From assembly GCA_964535315.1 (NCBI GenBank), contig CAZHTS010000010.1, positions 1-64,000 of the forward strand: 64,000 bases of DNA. The letters are read 5' to 3'. This document shows, one piece after another, positions 52,540 through 61,685 of the stretch. The notes under the pieces are model-generated. The model was given only the letters and a program-made list of their open reading frames with translations, ran no database searches and was not told the DNA's origin. Origin of the DNA: CAZHTS01 sp964535315. GTDB taxonomy: Bacteria; Chloroflexota; Anaerolineae; Anaerolineales; Anaerolineaceae. How positions within the stretch are numbered: the first letter of the stretch is position 1; every line of letters begins with the position of its first letter. A program made the translations under genes and the position numbers.

Positions 52540-54783
52540 ATGAAAACATTCCACTGGCTCAAACCTGATCGACGCTCTTTGATGCTGGCAGCCGGGCTGG
52601 GAGTAGTTCTTGTTGCAACAGATTACTATTTCTTAAACCCGTTTGATTTGCGCCACCGTGGTGCCGTAATGCAATATGTGCTGAGCGGCGCACTCGCCTT
52701 GCTGGTCAGTCTTGCACTAACAATCGCTTTGCAGTCTGCACGATCCTGGCAATCGTCCTGGGTCGCGAAAGCCGGCATGGCCTTACTCGTCATCCCGCTC
52801 GTCGCCTATCTGGCGTACCTGTATATACCTGCGACCCTATACGCCACCCGCTTTACCGTTTCGCAACTGGATATCATTGCTACGGGCGAAAAGAATCCCT
52901 CAGCCGCAAACGACATGGTGCATTTACAGCGCCTGCTGGGAGTCGACCAGACCCCCGTCAACCTTACCCGCCTCACTCAAACCGGTGAATGGCGCGTGGT
53001 CAGCGGCGGTCTGATCTCTGATGGCGAGCAGCCGGCGCAGCTCCACGACTCCTTCCTCGGCGGGCAGGGCCAAAACGTACAGGTTGTTTTTGCGAGCGGC
53101 CCAGAATCGGGAATCGTTCGGGTGAGTGTAAACGGGGTAGAGCAACAAATCGATCTGTACAGCCCCACCTTTCAAGAAACGACCGTCACCCTGCCCGTTA
53201 CCGGCAAACTCGGTTCGCTCTTTCTGGAAATAGTGCGCTGGTTCAATATCATCGTGGCAGGCATGATCCTCTCGCTGCCGCTCACCCGCCTGGAAAAGCC
53301 CATCTACGCCTGGTTCGACGATCTCACCCCGCGCCTTCAAGCCATTGCCGTTCCGGTGGTCATTTTTTCCATCCTGATCACCCTCTTCGGCATCAGCGAT
53401 TTGTTCTATCCCAACACAGCCGCCCCACTGCCGCCGTCGCCCGCCGGTCAAAAACCGCCCAACGTGATTTTCATCGTCGTAGACGCGCTCACCGCCGAAG
53501 ACATGTCACTTTATGGCTACCCCTTACCCACCACCCCCAACCTGGATCGGATTACACGCACCTGGACCGTTTATACCCATGCCCAGGCTGCCGGATCAGG
53601 CTCGATTACCGATTTACCTGTGGTGCTTACCGGTCGCTATCCATATCTGACCCCATACTATCGCTATGGCGATGTCATGCGTTCGCAGCCCGGCTGGTTG
53701 AACCTGGCCGATATTCTACAGGCCTCAGGCTATGAGACCATCTGGCACGGCTATCTCAGCCCCGGTTTTTATCACCTGGGAAAGTACTTTGACCGTTCCG
53801 TGTGCAAGCGCGGGCTGGCGGCGTTTTTGGATCGCACCCGGTATCAAATCCGCGCCACCCCCTACGAGGATTCGCAAATATTCCCGCTAACATTCTGGCT
53901 GGCAAAGGTCAGCGTTGGTGAAAAAAGCGAAGAATATGAATCCTGTGACGCCCTGTCAGGGTTCCAACAAATCATAAAAAACCGGGATGCAAACCGGCCG
54001 CTTTACCTGTATATTCACGAGCGCGGTGTGCATGGCGGCCCCTACAGAGGCGGCCCATACCAGGGAACTTTCCTGCCGCTTGAGCAGGGGTTATTGAGCG
54101 AATCCGATCAAAAGACCTATTATGGCCCCTATCAACTGGAGAACCAACGGTTTGTCGATCAATTAAGATTGCGCTACGATGAAGCGATCCGCTATCAGGA
54201 CGAACAACTCAACGAGATCATCGAAACCCTCAAAGCGGCCGGGCAGTATGATAACGCATTGATTATCATCACTTCCGATCACGGGCAGAATTTCCACAAC
54301 GGCTACGTCGCACATGCCACGCCGCTGTTATCCTATCCAGAAACGCACATCCCGCTGCTCATCAAATATCCCTATCAAACAGAAGGACAGCGCGTGGATC
54401 AGATGGTCAGTTCAGTAGATCTGGTTCCCACCATTCTGGATACGCTCAAGTACCAGTACGCGCCAGACTGGGTAGACGGCCAATCGCTGTTGGGGCAGCC
54501 GGCTGCCCAGCGGATCATATTCTCTCGCCGCCCCATTGCCTATGGCATCACCGCCAAGGTCTACGCCGCCGCTGACGAAAACTACCGTCTGGTGCAGCGC
54601 GAAAATGGCCTGTGGCTCTTCAACCATCAGGAAGACCCCACCGAACAACACAACCTGTGGGGCGAAAACAGCATAGACCCGCAGATCCTGGAGCGTCTCC
54701 AGGCCGCCATACAGGCCTACGATGCACGAGCAGATTTCCTCATCAGAAGCAATGATGTCCTCAATGCGCCGCCGTTGCCCTGA
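52540..54783 (+). CDS. Membrane-anchored sulfatase-fold transferase/hydrolase
   Basis: The protein has 747 residues. Three N-terminal membrane helices (about 15-105) and two more (about 230-290) surround an outside-facing beta-rich insert of about 120 residues. The alkaline phosphatase/sulfatase domain runs from PPNVIFIVVDALTAEDMSLY (about 306) to the end. AGSGSITDLPVVLTGRYP supplies the nucleophile and Arg. IIITSDHGQNFHNGY and PLLIKYP complete the metal site. There is no Cys-x-Pro-x-Arg formylglycine motif, so it is closer to LtaS/phosphoethanolamine transferase-like enzymes than to true sulfatases. It probably transfers or removes a phospho-group on a surface glycan. The stop abuts that of the convergent GH36 gene. 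Confidence 0.85.
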   Translation: MKTFHWLKPDRRSLMLAAGLGVVLVATDYYFLNPFDLRHRGAVMQYVLSGALALLVSLALTIALQSARSWQSSWVAKAGMALLVIPLVAYLAYLYIPATLYATRFTVSQLDIIATGEKNPSAANDMVHLQRLLGVDQTPVNLTRLTQTGEWRVVSGGLISDGEQPAQLHDSFLGGQGQNVQVVFASGPESGIVRVSVNGVEQQIDLYSPTFQETTVTLPVTGKLGSLFLEIVRWFNIIVAGMILSLPLTRLEKPIYAWFDDLTPRLQAIAVPVVIFSILITLFGISDLFYPNTAAPLPPSPAGQKPPNVIFIVVDALTAEDMSLYGYPLPTTPNLDRITRTWTVYTHAQAAGSGSITDLPVVLTGRYPYLTPYYRYGDVMRSQPGWLNLADILQASGYETIWHGYLSPGFYHLGKYFDRSVCKRGLAAFLDRTRYQIRATPYEDSQIFPLTFWLAKVSVGEKSEEYESCDALSGFQQIIKNRDANRPLYLYIHERGVHGGPYRGGPYQGTFLPLEQGLLSESDQKTYYGPYQLENQRFVDQLRLRYDEAIRYQDEQLNEIIETLKAAGQYDNALIIITSDHGQNFHNGYVAHATPLLSYPETHIPLLIKYPYQTEGQRVDQMVSSVDLVPTILDTLKYQYAPDWVDGQSLLGQPAAQRIIFSRRPIAYGITAKVYAAADENYRLVQRENGLWLFNHQEDPTEQHNLWGENSIDPQILERLQAAIQAYDARADFLIRSNDVLNAPPLP

Positions 54784-57126
54784 TCAAAACGCCAGCTGCA
54801 ACTCAGCATTGGGGTTCAATTCAAGCGCAAAACGGTAGCGCCCCTCACCCTCATCCGTCCATGACACCGCCTGGCCATCCAGCCAGGCGTGTTTTGGCGC
54901 CTGCGGCAGATACAATTCCACCTGCCCCTCGCCGTGGCGCCCCAACGCCAGCCCCAGGTGCACCTCATCCGCCATCACCTGCCAGCGTTCCACCTCCAAT
55001 CCTTGCGAGAGATGTAAATCGCTGCCCAGATACTGCGCCTGCCCATCCTGCCGCAGGCGCATTGCCAGCAAGACAACGCCGTGCGGCGCCACCTGCGCCT
55101 GCCAGCCTTGCCCCGCCGGCAGGAGGCGCGTTTCCCCGGCCCAGAACGAACGCGCCCAATATTCACCGGCCGGTAAGTGATACGCCTCTGGCTGCACCGT
55201 CACCTCTGCCGCCTGATCCGACCAGTTGAACCAGGCCAGCAACGACCACACCCCACTGGCACCCTCCAGATCCAGGCGCAGGCGCTGCGGTGTGGTGGCA
55301 TCCAGCCAATCCAGAACCCACGGGGTGCGGTTGATCAACGGCAGCAGCACCTCAGCAATGCGCCGCCTGTCATCCGGCACCTGCGCCAGATCATCCGACA
55401 GCAGCAGCATCCCGCTCGCCATGCCCATCGCCGTTGCCTGGCTCTGTAGTTCGTCTGGCGTCAGGCTGGTCCCCGGCCGCAACAGCAAACAATCCGGATC
55501 GTTCAACCACCAGCGCCGGTGCAGAGCGGCGCGGGTCAATACGTTTTGCAATGCATTGGTCGCCGATGGCATGCTCGGCTCGGCGCCAAACACCATTTTC
55601 ACGCCGTGAAAATGGGGGCGCCAGGTGTCGTTGGTGTCTGCGCCAATGCGCATACCCTGCACCACCCCGATCCCAGACCCCAGCGGCAGGCCACACCCCA
55701 ACAGAAAGGTCTCTTCACCCGCTGCCGCGCGCATCAACTCCAACGCCCGGCGCAACACCTGCGCCCGCGTCAGTTGCGCATCGTGATACACCCCATCCAA
55801 CGCCGCAGCGTACAGGAAATCCAGTTTCAGGTATGGGAAGCCCCATTCCCGCACCGCGGCGCCAATCAGACGACGCACCTCGTCCTGCGCGCGCGGGTGG
55901 CTCATATCCAGTGCGGTGACAAACTGGTTGCCGATAAACGCCCCGGTCACCGGTTGGCGGGCGCGACTGTGCAGAATACATTCAGGATGCCGGTGGTAGA
56001 GCGTTGCCTGCCGGCTGACCAGAAACGGCGCCAGCCACAGCCCCGCAGTCCGCCCTGCCGCTCGAATCTCGGCCGCCAGCGGCGCCACCCCCTCTGGAAA
56101 ACTCTTCTTACAGGTAAACCACTCGCCGACCTGAAGCTCAAATCCATCGTCGATCTGCACCAGTTCGAGCGGCAAACGCTGCTGCTGATCGTTGACCTGT
56201 TTCAGGTTATCCCGCACCTGTTGGGCAGTCACCCGCTCGTAAAAGTGGTACCAGGAACACCAGCCGCTCACAGCCGGACGCGGCTGACCAACGCCGTGCT
56301 CTAGCGCCACCGCCTCTACATACGGCGCCAACGGGTCGGGGCAATCGAGATCGAAGGCATACAACACAGCCCAATCGCTGCTCAGTTCGCCCCCCGGCGG
56401 CACCAACGCCCGGTCGCCGCTGGACAATAACCGCAAGCGGGGCGCATCCTCCTGCAGCCAGCCCTCCAGCGAGCCGAACTGCTCACGCTGGGACAGAAAC
56501 CCGGCCAGAAGCGCCGTACGCCGGGCGCGGTCGCCGATCACCCCGAAGAAATCGCCGCTGAAATGTCCGGCGCGCCCCGGCCGCGGCGTGGATGGATTAT
56601 GACAGTAGGCGTTTGGAATAAAAAACAGGCGCGAACTGCGCTGCGCTGCGCCGGCCGCATACGCCCCGCTAAACGACCACGATTGCCAGCCGTTGGCAAA
56701 AAAGGCCAGGTCGGCCCGCGAGGGTGACACTGCCTGCCGCCAGCGCACGATGCCGTGCAACAAATCACTACAGCCGGCGTGCACTGCCTGCTCCCCCCGG
56801 TTATGCAGCGTGAGCTTCCACAGCAAAAAAGGCCGTTCTGGCAGCACGGCAAAGGTTGCCGTAGTCACCAGACCATGCCCATCCGGCCCCATCGTCGCCT
56901 GCACCCCCTGCGCCGGCCCCAGGCGGGTATCGATGCGCAGCGTCTCTACCACCGCCTGCGCCCCATTCCAGACCGGGTGCGCCCCGCCCCGCTGTCCGCA
57001 GCGATACGCCAGCCCAAAACGAGCGTCAAAAACCCCCGGCAAACGCTCGTCTGTGGGCACGAAACAAAACAGCCCGCGTCCGGCATCCAGGTCAAAGTGT
57101 GCAAGTGCAGTATCGAGTGTCGCCAT
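54784..57126 (-). CDS. GH36-family alpha-galactosidase
   Basis: The protein has 780 residues from ATG 57126 after GGGAGA. An N-terminal beta-supersandwich (about 1-265) precedes the catalytic TIM barrel. SGWCSWYHFYERVTAQQV begins the barrel, LELVQIDDGF is the strand-2 signature, and WLAPFLVSRQATLY follows. The nucleophile is D436 in YLKLDFLY and the acid/base D497 in RIGADTNDTW, as in GH36. A C-terminal beta-domain closes it. It hydrolyses alpha-galactosides (raffinose type) or related alpha-glycans. No signal peptide, so it is cytoplasmic. No transporter lies next to it. It is divergent from tnaA and ends back to back with the sulfatase-fold gene. Confidence 0.9.
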   Translation of the reverse strand: MATLDTALAHFDLDAGRGLFCFVPTDERLPGVFDARFGLAYRCGQRGGAHPVWNGAQAVVETLRIDTRLGPAQGVQATMGPDGHGLVTTATFAVLPERPFLLWKLTLHNRGEQAVHAGCSDLLHGIVRWRQAVSPSRADLAFFANGWQSWSFSGAYAAGAAQRSSRLFFIPNAYCHNPSTPRPGRAGHFSGDFFGVIGDRARRTALLAGFLSQREQFGSLEGWLQEDAPRLRLLSSGDRALVPPGGELSSDWAVLYAFDLDCPDPLAPYVEAVALEHGVGQPRPAVSGWCSWYHFYERVTAQQVRDNLKQVNDQQQRLPLELVQIDDGFELQVGEWFTCKKSFPEGVAPLAAEIRAAGRTAGLWLAPFLVSRQATLYHRHPECILHSRARQPVTGAFIGNQFVTALDMSHPRAQDEVRRLIGAAVREWGFPYLKLDFLYAAALDGVYHDAQLTRAQVLRRALELMRAAAGEETFLLGCGLPLGSGIGVVQGMRIGADTNDTWRPHFHGVKMVFGAEPSMPSATNALQNVLTRAALHRRWWLNDPDCLLLRPGTSLTPDELQSQATAMGMASGMLLLSDDLAQVPDDRRRIAEVLLPLINRTPWVLDWLDATTPQRLRLDLEGASGVWSLLAWFNWSDQAAEVTVQPEAYHLPAGEYWARSFWAGETRLLPAGQGWQAQVAPHGVVLLAMRLRQDGQAQYLGSDLHLSQGLEVERWQVMADEVHLGLALGRHGEGQVELYLPQAPKHAWLDGQAVSWTDEGEGRYRFALELNPNAELQLAF

Positions 57127-57274
57127 GTTGCATTCTCCCTTGCCCCAATTGTACCCGTTCCCCTGCATTATGTCCCCCCACTTGATGATATTGGACAATA
57201 GCTCACCCTCCAAAAGAATGTTACACTAAACGCAGTGGCGTTTGCAAATCAACTCTTACCCTGTGGAGGAATGC

Positions 57275-58651
57275 ATGTCATCTTACCCCGTCGAGCCGTT
57301 TCGCATCAAGATGGTCGAGCCGATTCGCTTGATCTCTGCTGAAGCACGGCAAGAAGCCATGCGCCAGGCCGGTTACAATGTTTTTAGCCTGCGCGCCGAA
57401 GATGTGTTCATCGATCTGCTGACCGACTCCGGCACCGGCGCGATGAGCCAGGAACAATGGGGCGCATTGATCACCGGCGACGAATCGTACGCCGGGGCGC
57501 GCTCGTACTATCGCCTGGCCGACACGATGAAAAAGATTTTTGGCTTTGAGTATTTCGTCCCCACTCATCAGGGACGCGCCGCCGAGAACATTCTCACCGG
57601 TCTCAAGGTCAAGCCGGGCAAATTCGTGCCCTCCAATATGCACTTTGACACCACCGAGGGCAACATCCTCGGCCGCGGCGGCCGGCCCGTCAACCTGGTC
57701 GTCGACGAAGCCTTCGACCCTGCCCTGCAAAGCCCCTTCAAGGGCAACATGGACGTCGATAAGCTGGTGCGCTTTATCGAAGACACCGGCGTCGAAAACA
57801 TCCCCTTTGGCGCCATTACCATTACCAATAACGCCGGCGGCGGACAGCCCGTCTCACTGGCCAACATCCGCGCCGTGTCCGAAGTCTACCACCGCTATGG
57901 CATCCCCTTCTTTATCGACTGCTGTCGCTTTGCTGAAAACGCTTATTTCATCAAGCTGCGCGAACCGGGCTACGCCAACAAAACGACGCTCGAAATTGCC
58001 AACGAAATCTTCAGCCTGGCAGACGGCGCCTGGATGAGCGCCAAGAAGGATGGCCTGGTCAACATTGGCGGTTTCCTCGCCATGCGCGATCAACAGCTTT
58101 ACCAGCAGGTGTGCAACGAATTGATCATGAAAGAGGGCTTCCCCACCTACGGCGGCCTGGCGGGCCGCGACCTGGACGCCCTGGCCGTCGGCCTGTGGGA
58201 AGGGCTGGACGAATCGTACCTGGCCTACCGCCTGGGACAGACCGCCTACCTGGGCGCCTGCCTCAAGGCCCGCGGCATCCCCATGATCGAACCTGCCGGC
58301 GGTCATGCCATCTATATCGACGCCGGCCAGTTGCTGCCGCATCTCACCCACGCCCAATTCCCCGGCCTGACCCTGGCCGCCGCTGCCTACCTGGAAGGCG
58401 GCGTACGCTGCTGTGAGATTGGCTCGGTCATGTTTGCCCACCCCAGTCCCGATACCGGTGAGATGGTCTACCCCAAACTCGAACTGGTGCGCCTCGCCAT
58501 TCCACGCCGGGTGTACACCCAGGCCCACTTTGATTACGTCGCCGAAACATTCGGGCGCCTGGCCGAACGTAAAGAACAATTGAGCGTCTACCGCTTCACT
58601 TACCAGGCCCCGCTCATGCGCCACTTTACCGCTCGCTTTGAACCCGCCTGA
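57275..58651 (+). CDS. tnaA: Tryptophanase (Tnase/TPL family)
   Basis: The protein has 458 residues; ATG 57275 follows [48 protein letters not shown] and [14 protein letters not shown] are family hallmarks. The PLP Lys is K258 in MSAKKDGLV. Residues that distinguish the two enzymes favour tryptophanase. The FDTTEGN segment has Asp where tyrosine phenol-lyase has Thr, and CCEIGSVMF lacks the TPL-specific Arg. It would break tryptophan into indole, pyruvate and ammonia. There is no visible tnaC leader peptide or tnaB permease, so it is not a classic tna operon. Confidence 0.85.
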   Translation: MSSYPVEPFRIKMVEPIRLISAEARQEAMRQAGYNVFSLRAEDVFIDLLTDSGTGAMSQEQWGALITGDESYAGARSYYRLADTMKKIFGFEYFVPTHQGRAAENILTGLKVKPGKFVPSNMHFDTTEGNILGRGGRPVNLVVDEAFDPALQSPFKGNMDVDKLVRFIEDTGVENIPFGAITITNNAGGGQPVSLANIRAVSEVYHRYGIPFFIDCCRFAENAYFIKLREPGYANKTTLEIANEIFSLADGAWMSAKKDGLVNIGGFLAMRDQQLYQQVCNELIMKEGFPTYGGLAGRDLDALAVGLWEGLDESYLAYRLGQTAYLGACLKARGIPMIEPAGGHAIYIDAGQLLPHLTHAQFPGLTLAAAAYLEGGVRCCEIGSVMFAHPSPDTGEMVYPKLELVRLAIPRRVYTQAHFDYVAETFGRLAERKEQLSVYRFTYQAPLMRHFTARFEPA

Positions 58652-58669
58652 TCGTACGACTGATCGACA

Positions 58670-58709
58670 ACGAGCGGCCGCCTATGCGTTGGGTGGCCGC
58701 TCGTTTTTT
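58670..58709 (+). terminator. Intrinsic terminator of tnaA
   Basis: A perfect 10-bp stem (ACGAGCGGCC/GGCCGCTCGT) with a 15-nt loop, followed by TTTTTT. It lies 19 bp after the tnaA stop and overlaps the 3' coding end of the convergent small membrane gene. Confidence 0.93.
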
Positions 58710-58960
58710 GAGGAATCGTCCTGGCGTTGCCGGCGTACCATCAACACCACCGCCAGCACCCCGCCCCCGCTCAAGATGAGCGCCAAGAGCAACAACGGCA
58801 CAAGCAAATATCCGGCGCTCAAGTCATTTTCATTTACCAGATACAGCGGGATGAACACAAAACAACACAACAGCGGCAGCCCAATCAGCCCGCCAATACA
58901 GCCCATCTTTTGCCTGCGCCAGAATTCCGTCTTGCCATATTTCAGATAATCCCGTAACAT
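58682..58960 (-). CDS. Small two-TM membrane protein
   Basis: The protein has 92 residues with a strong AAAGGAGGG site. Two hydrophobic helices (GLIGLPLLCCFVFIPLYLV, YLLVPLLLLALILSGGGVLAVVLMV) are joined by a short polar loop, and the charged tail ends in RQRQDDSSKNERPP. No domain is recognised. It is divergent from the cyclase gene. Its last codons are formed by the tnaA terminator stem. Confidence 0.75.
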   Translation of the reverse strand: MLRDYLKYGKTEFWRRQKMGCIGGLIGLPLLCCFVFIPLYLVNENDLSAGYLLVPLLLLALILSGGGVLAVVLMVRRQRQDDSSKNERPPNA

Positions 58961-59045
58961 ACTGCCCTCCTTTCACCTCACCTGTTATCGTCCAGTGTAC
59001 CCGTTTTAATACTGCCTCGCAACCAGGCCTTGTTCCTATTGAACG

Positions 59046-59051
59046 TATAAT
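59046..59051 (+). promoter_or_regulatory. Candidate -10 for the cyclase cluster
   Basis: A perfect TATAAT about 70 nt upstream of the cyclase start, without a good -35 at normal spacing. Confidence 0.35.
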
Positions 59052-59120
59052 AATAGTCATAGGGGATAAGCAGGCGTGGACAAAGGTCCGGCCTTATTGT
59101 GGATGCAAAAGGAGCAAAAC

Positions 59121-60794
59121 ATGAATTGGTTTGCCAACCTGCGAACCCAGAACAAGCTCTTCCTGTTCGTGATCTTGATCACCATCATGGCCGGTGCAGC
59201 ACTGGGATGGAGTGTCTACAGCGTCCTGCTGCTACAATCCGAGATCGAACAGGCCGAAAAGCAGATCAACGATATGAAAGCCATCCAGGCCAGTGCACAA
59301 TATATCCTGTGGGCCGACCGTGACAGTCGTAGTTATCTCCTGTTGGGCAGCGAAGATTACCGCGGCAGTTACGAGGTCTTCGTTACCCAGGTCAACAGCG
59401 ACCTGCGCGCCCGGCTGCTCAACGAACAGGACGATCAGCAGCGTTTGAGTTTCGATCGGCTGCAAAAAATGTTGCGTGCATACCGCACGACCATGGACCA
59501 AACCCTGCAATCCGGGGCGCTCACCCTGTCAGACGAGGATGAAGAACGGCTCGACAGCATCGATGTCAGCGACGATCAATTGCTCGACCTGATGAGTGAG
59601 GTTGATCAGATCCAGTATCGCCAGCAGGCCGAATTGCAAAGACTGCTGACCCAATCGCACCAGTTGGTACGCCGCATCCTCACCATCAGCATCATTGCCC
59701 TGGTAGCCATGACCCTGCTCTTTACCTGGGTGGCTAACAGGATCAACCTCATCACCGAACCGCTGCAGCGCATCACCAACGCCGTGGTGGCGTTTGAAAA
59801 CAACCTCTTCAAACCCAACATGCTCGACGCCTACACAGAGCGCAAGGACGAGATGGGCCTCCTGGCGCGTTCCTTCACCAACATGGCTGCCGCCATCAAC
59901 CAATCGGTCGCCGCCAAAGACGCCTTCATCCGCTCCACGGCACGCTTTATCCCCCAACAGTATCTGGAATTCCTCAACAAGCCGAGCGTTCTCGACATTC
60001 GTTTGGGCGATCACGTCAGCGCCGAAATGGCCGTCATGTTCTCGGATATCCGCGGCTTCACCACCGCTTCCGAACACATGAGCGCCGAAGAAAACTTTGC
60101 CTTCATCAATCGCTTCATGCAAATGGTCTCGCCCATCGTCGAGGAAAATAACGGCTTCATCGTTAAATTCCTGGGCGACGGCATGATGGCAATTTTTCCC
60201 TACAGCGTAGACGACGCCGTGCGCACCGCCATCGAGAAACAACAGCGCATCCAGGCGCTCAACGCAGAACTAGAGAAAAGCGGCCTGCCGCCCCTCTTTG
60301 TTGGCATTGGTATTCATTCCGGACACATGATGGTCGGTATGATCGGCGAAGAAAAACGCCTGCAAGGCGACGCCTTCTCAGACAACGTCAACCTGACCTC
60401 ACGGGTAGAAGGGCTGACCCGCTTTTACGGCGTCTCCGTCATCCTCACCCTGGAGGCCATGACCCGCCTTGAAAACCGCAGCCGTTGTCTGTACCGTTCG
60501 CTGGGTAAAGTGCGGGTAAAAGGCCGCCAGACGCCCCTGGAACTGTTTGAAATCTTCGAAGGCGACCCGGACGATCTGCGCACGCTTAAGAACGAGACCC
60601 GCAGCACTCACGAGCAGGGCATGCAATATTACCAGCGCGGCGACTTCTCACAGGCGCAAAAATGTTTCCTGTCCGTCCTGGAACGCAACCCTCGCGACCA
60701 GCTGGCATCGTTTTATCTCACCCGCTGCACCCGGCGCCTGGCCGAGGGCGTCCCCCCCGATTGGGATGGTGTAGAAGTTCATACCGAGAAATAG
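59121..60794 (+). CDS. Class III adenylate/guanylate cyclase with membrane sensor and HAMP domain
   Basis: The protein has 557 residues; ATG 59121 follows AAAAGGAGC. TM1 is near residues 12-36, an outside helical domain spans about 36-175, and TM2 near 180-202, then a HAMP domain (to about 260). The cyclase homology domain has the metal Asp in MFSDIRGFTT (about D308) and FLGDGMMAIF. The purine-selecting Lys lies in FIVKFLG, and SDNVNLTSR holds the transition-state Asn and Arg. The Lys/Asp pair favours ATP. A TPR-like tail (QYYQRGDFSQAQKCFLSVLE) ends it. It converts outside signals into cAMP, probably. It is the first of three linked membrane-protein genes. Confidence 0.9.
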   Translation: MNWFANLRTQNKLFLFVILITIMAGAALGWSVYSVLLLQSEIEQAEKQINDMKAIQASAQYILWADRDSRSYLLLGSEDYRGSYEVFVTQVNSDLRARLLNEQDDQQRLSFDRLQKMLRAYRTTMDQTLQSGALTLSDEDEERLDSIDVSDDQLLDLMSEVDQIQYRQQAELQRLLTQSHQLVRRILTISIIALVAMTLLFTWVANRINLITEPLQRITNAVVAFENNLFKPNMLDAYTERKDEMGLLARSFTNMAAAINQSVAAKDAFIRSTARFIPQQYLEFLNKPSVLDIRLGDHVSAEMAVMFSDIRGFTTASEHMSAEENFAFINRFMQMVSPIVEENNGFIVKFLGDGMMAIFPYSVDDAVRTAIEKQQRIQALNAELEKSGLPPLFVGIGIHSGHMMVGMIGEEKRLQGDAFSDNVNLTSRVEGLTRFYGVSVILTLEAMTRLENRSRCLYRSLGKVRVKGRQTPLELFEIFEGDPDDLRTLKNETRSTHEQGMQYYQRGDFSQAQKCFLSVLERNPRDQLASFYLTRCTRRLAEGVPPDWDGVEVHTEK

Positions 60795-60803
60795 GAGCCG
60801 GCC

Positions 60804-61682
60804 ATGAAAAAGAACAATCCATTCACACAGGTCCATTCGTTAGGGTGTTTCGGCGTCTTCCTGATCACCTGTATTCTCGTCATCGCCGGTTTCTCACTTC
60901 TCATCCGCAACACATTGTTCTCCGCCCTCGAACCATTGCAAGTCCCCATCGAGGCCGAACGCCTGGCGAAAATCAAATCGGCCATCGTCACGCAAACCAT
61001 GCTGATGGAACTGTACGGCTACGGAGCGGTGAAACACAGCGGCGACGTCGATGCCTGGAAGCAACAATTTCAGCAAACATCCACCGCACTCGACCTCCAA
61101 CTGGCCGAATTACAACCGCCCTTTGTGCCAGCCAGCGAGTTCAACGCACTGCAAGGCGGACAACAGCGTTTCCGCCAGCTTTTTGACACCCTGGGCGCTG
61201 ATCCCCAACAAAGCATGCGTACACTGGTAGACGCTCGCCAGCAGGCCGACGAGATGACCACCATCATCGACAACCTCAAAATGAAGGTAGAAGCCCGGTC
61301 GGCCCCACTGGAGCAAACCTTCCGCACGCAAAACATCATTAACATCCAGACCGGCATCCTGCTGTTGGTGCTCATGCCCATTCTGGCCGCCGGCGCTTAC
61401 CTGTCGACCAGTAACATCAACCAGCCCATCCTCGACCTGATTAACGCCGCCGTAGCCCTGGATGGCGGCCAGTTTCGTCCAGAGCTTCTGGAACAGGTGC
61501 GCCATCGCCGGGACGCCATCGGGCAGATGGCGCGCACCCTGCTCTCTACCTGCGCCACCCTGCAACAGCAGGAACGCGCCCTGGACGACCGTATCGCCGC
61601 ATTGCGCACCACACTGCACGAGGAACGCCAGCAAAAATTGTTCTACGCCGTGCACCGCGCAACCCAGTCCCCGGAGGAATAA
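60804..61682 (+). CDS. Membrane sensor with HAMP domain, no output domain (1)
   Basis: The protein has 292 residues with TAGGAGCC before ATG. TM1 is GVFLITCILVIAGFSLLI (about 17-34). The outside domain is helical. TM2 is IINIQTGILLLVLMPILAAG (about 176-196). The HAMP-like linker includes NQPILDLINAAVALDGG and RRDAIGQMARTLL. A short coiled coil ends it. There is no kinase, cyclase or methyl-accepting domain. It lies 9 bp after the cyclase and 3 bp before a similar protein. It may form mixed dimers with the cyclase or modulate it. Confidence 0.75.
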   Translation: MKKNNPFTQVHSLGCFGVFLITCILVIAGFSLLIRNTLFSALEPLQVPIEAERLAKIKSAIVTQTMLMELYGYGAVKHSGDVDAWKQQFQQTSTALDLQLAELQPPFVPASEFNALQGGQQRFRQLFDTLGADPQQSMRTLVDARQQADEMTTIIDNLKMKVEARSAPLEQTFRTQNIINIQTGILLLVLMPILAAGAYLSTSNINQPILDLINAAVALDGGQFRPELLEQVRHRRDAIGQMARTLLSTCATLQQQERALDDRIAALRTTLHEERQQKLFYAVHRATQSPEE

Positions 61683-61685
61683 CCC

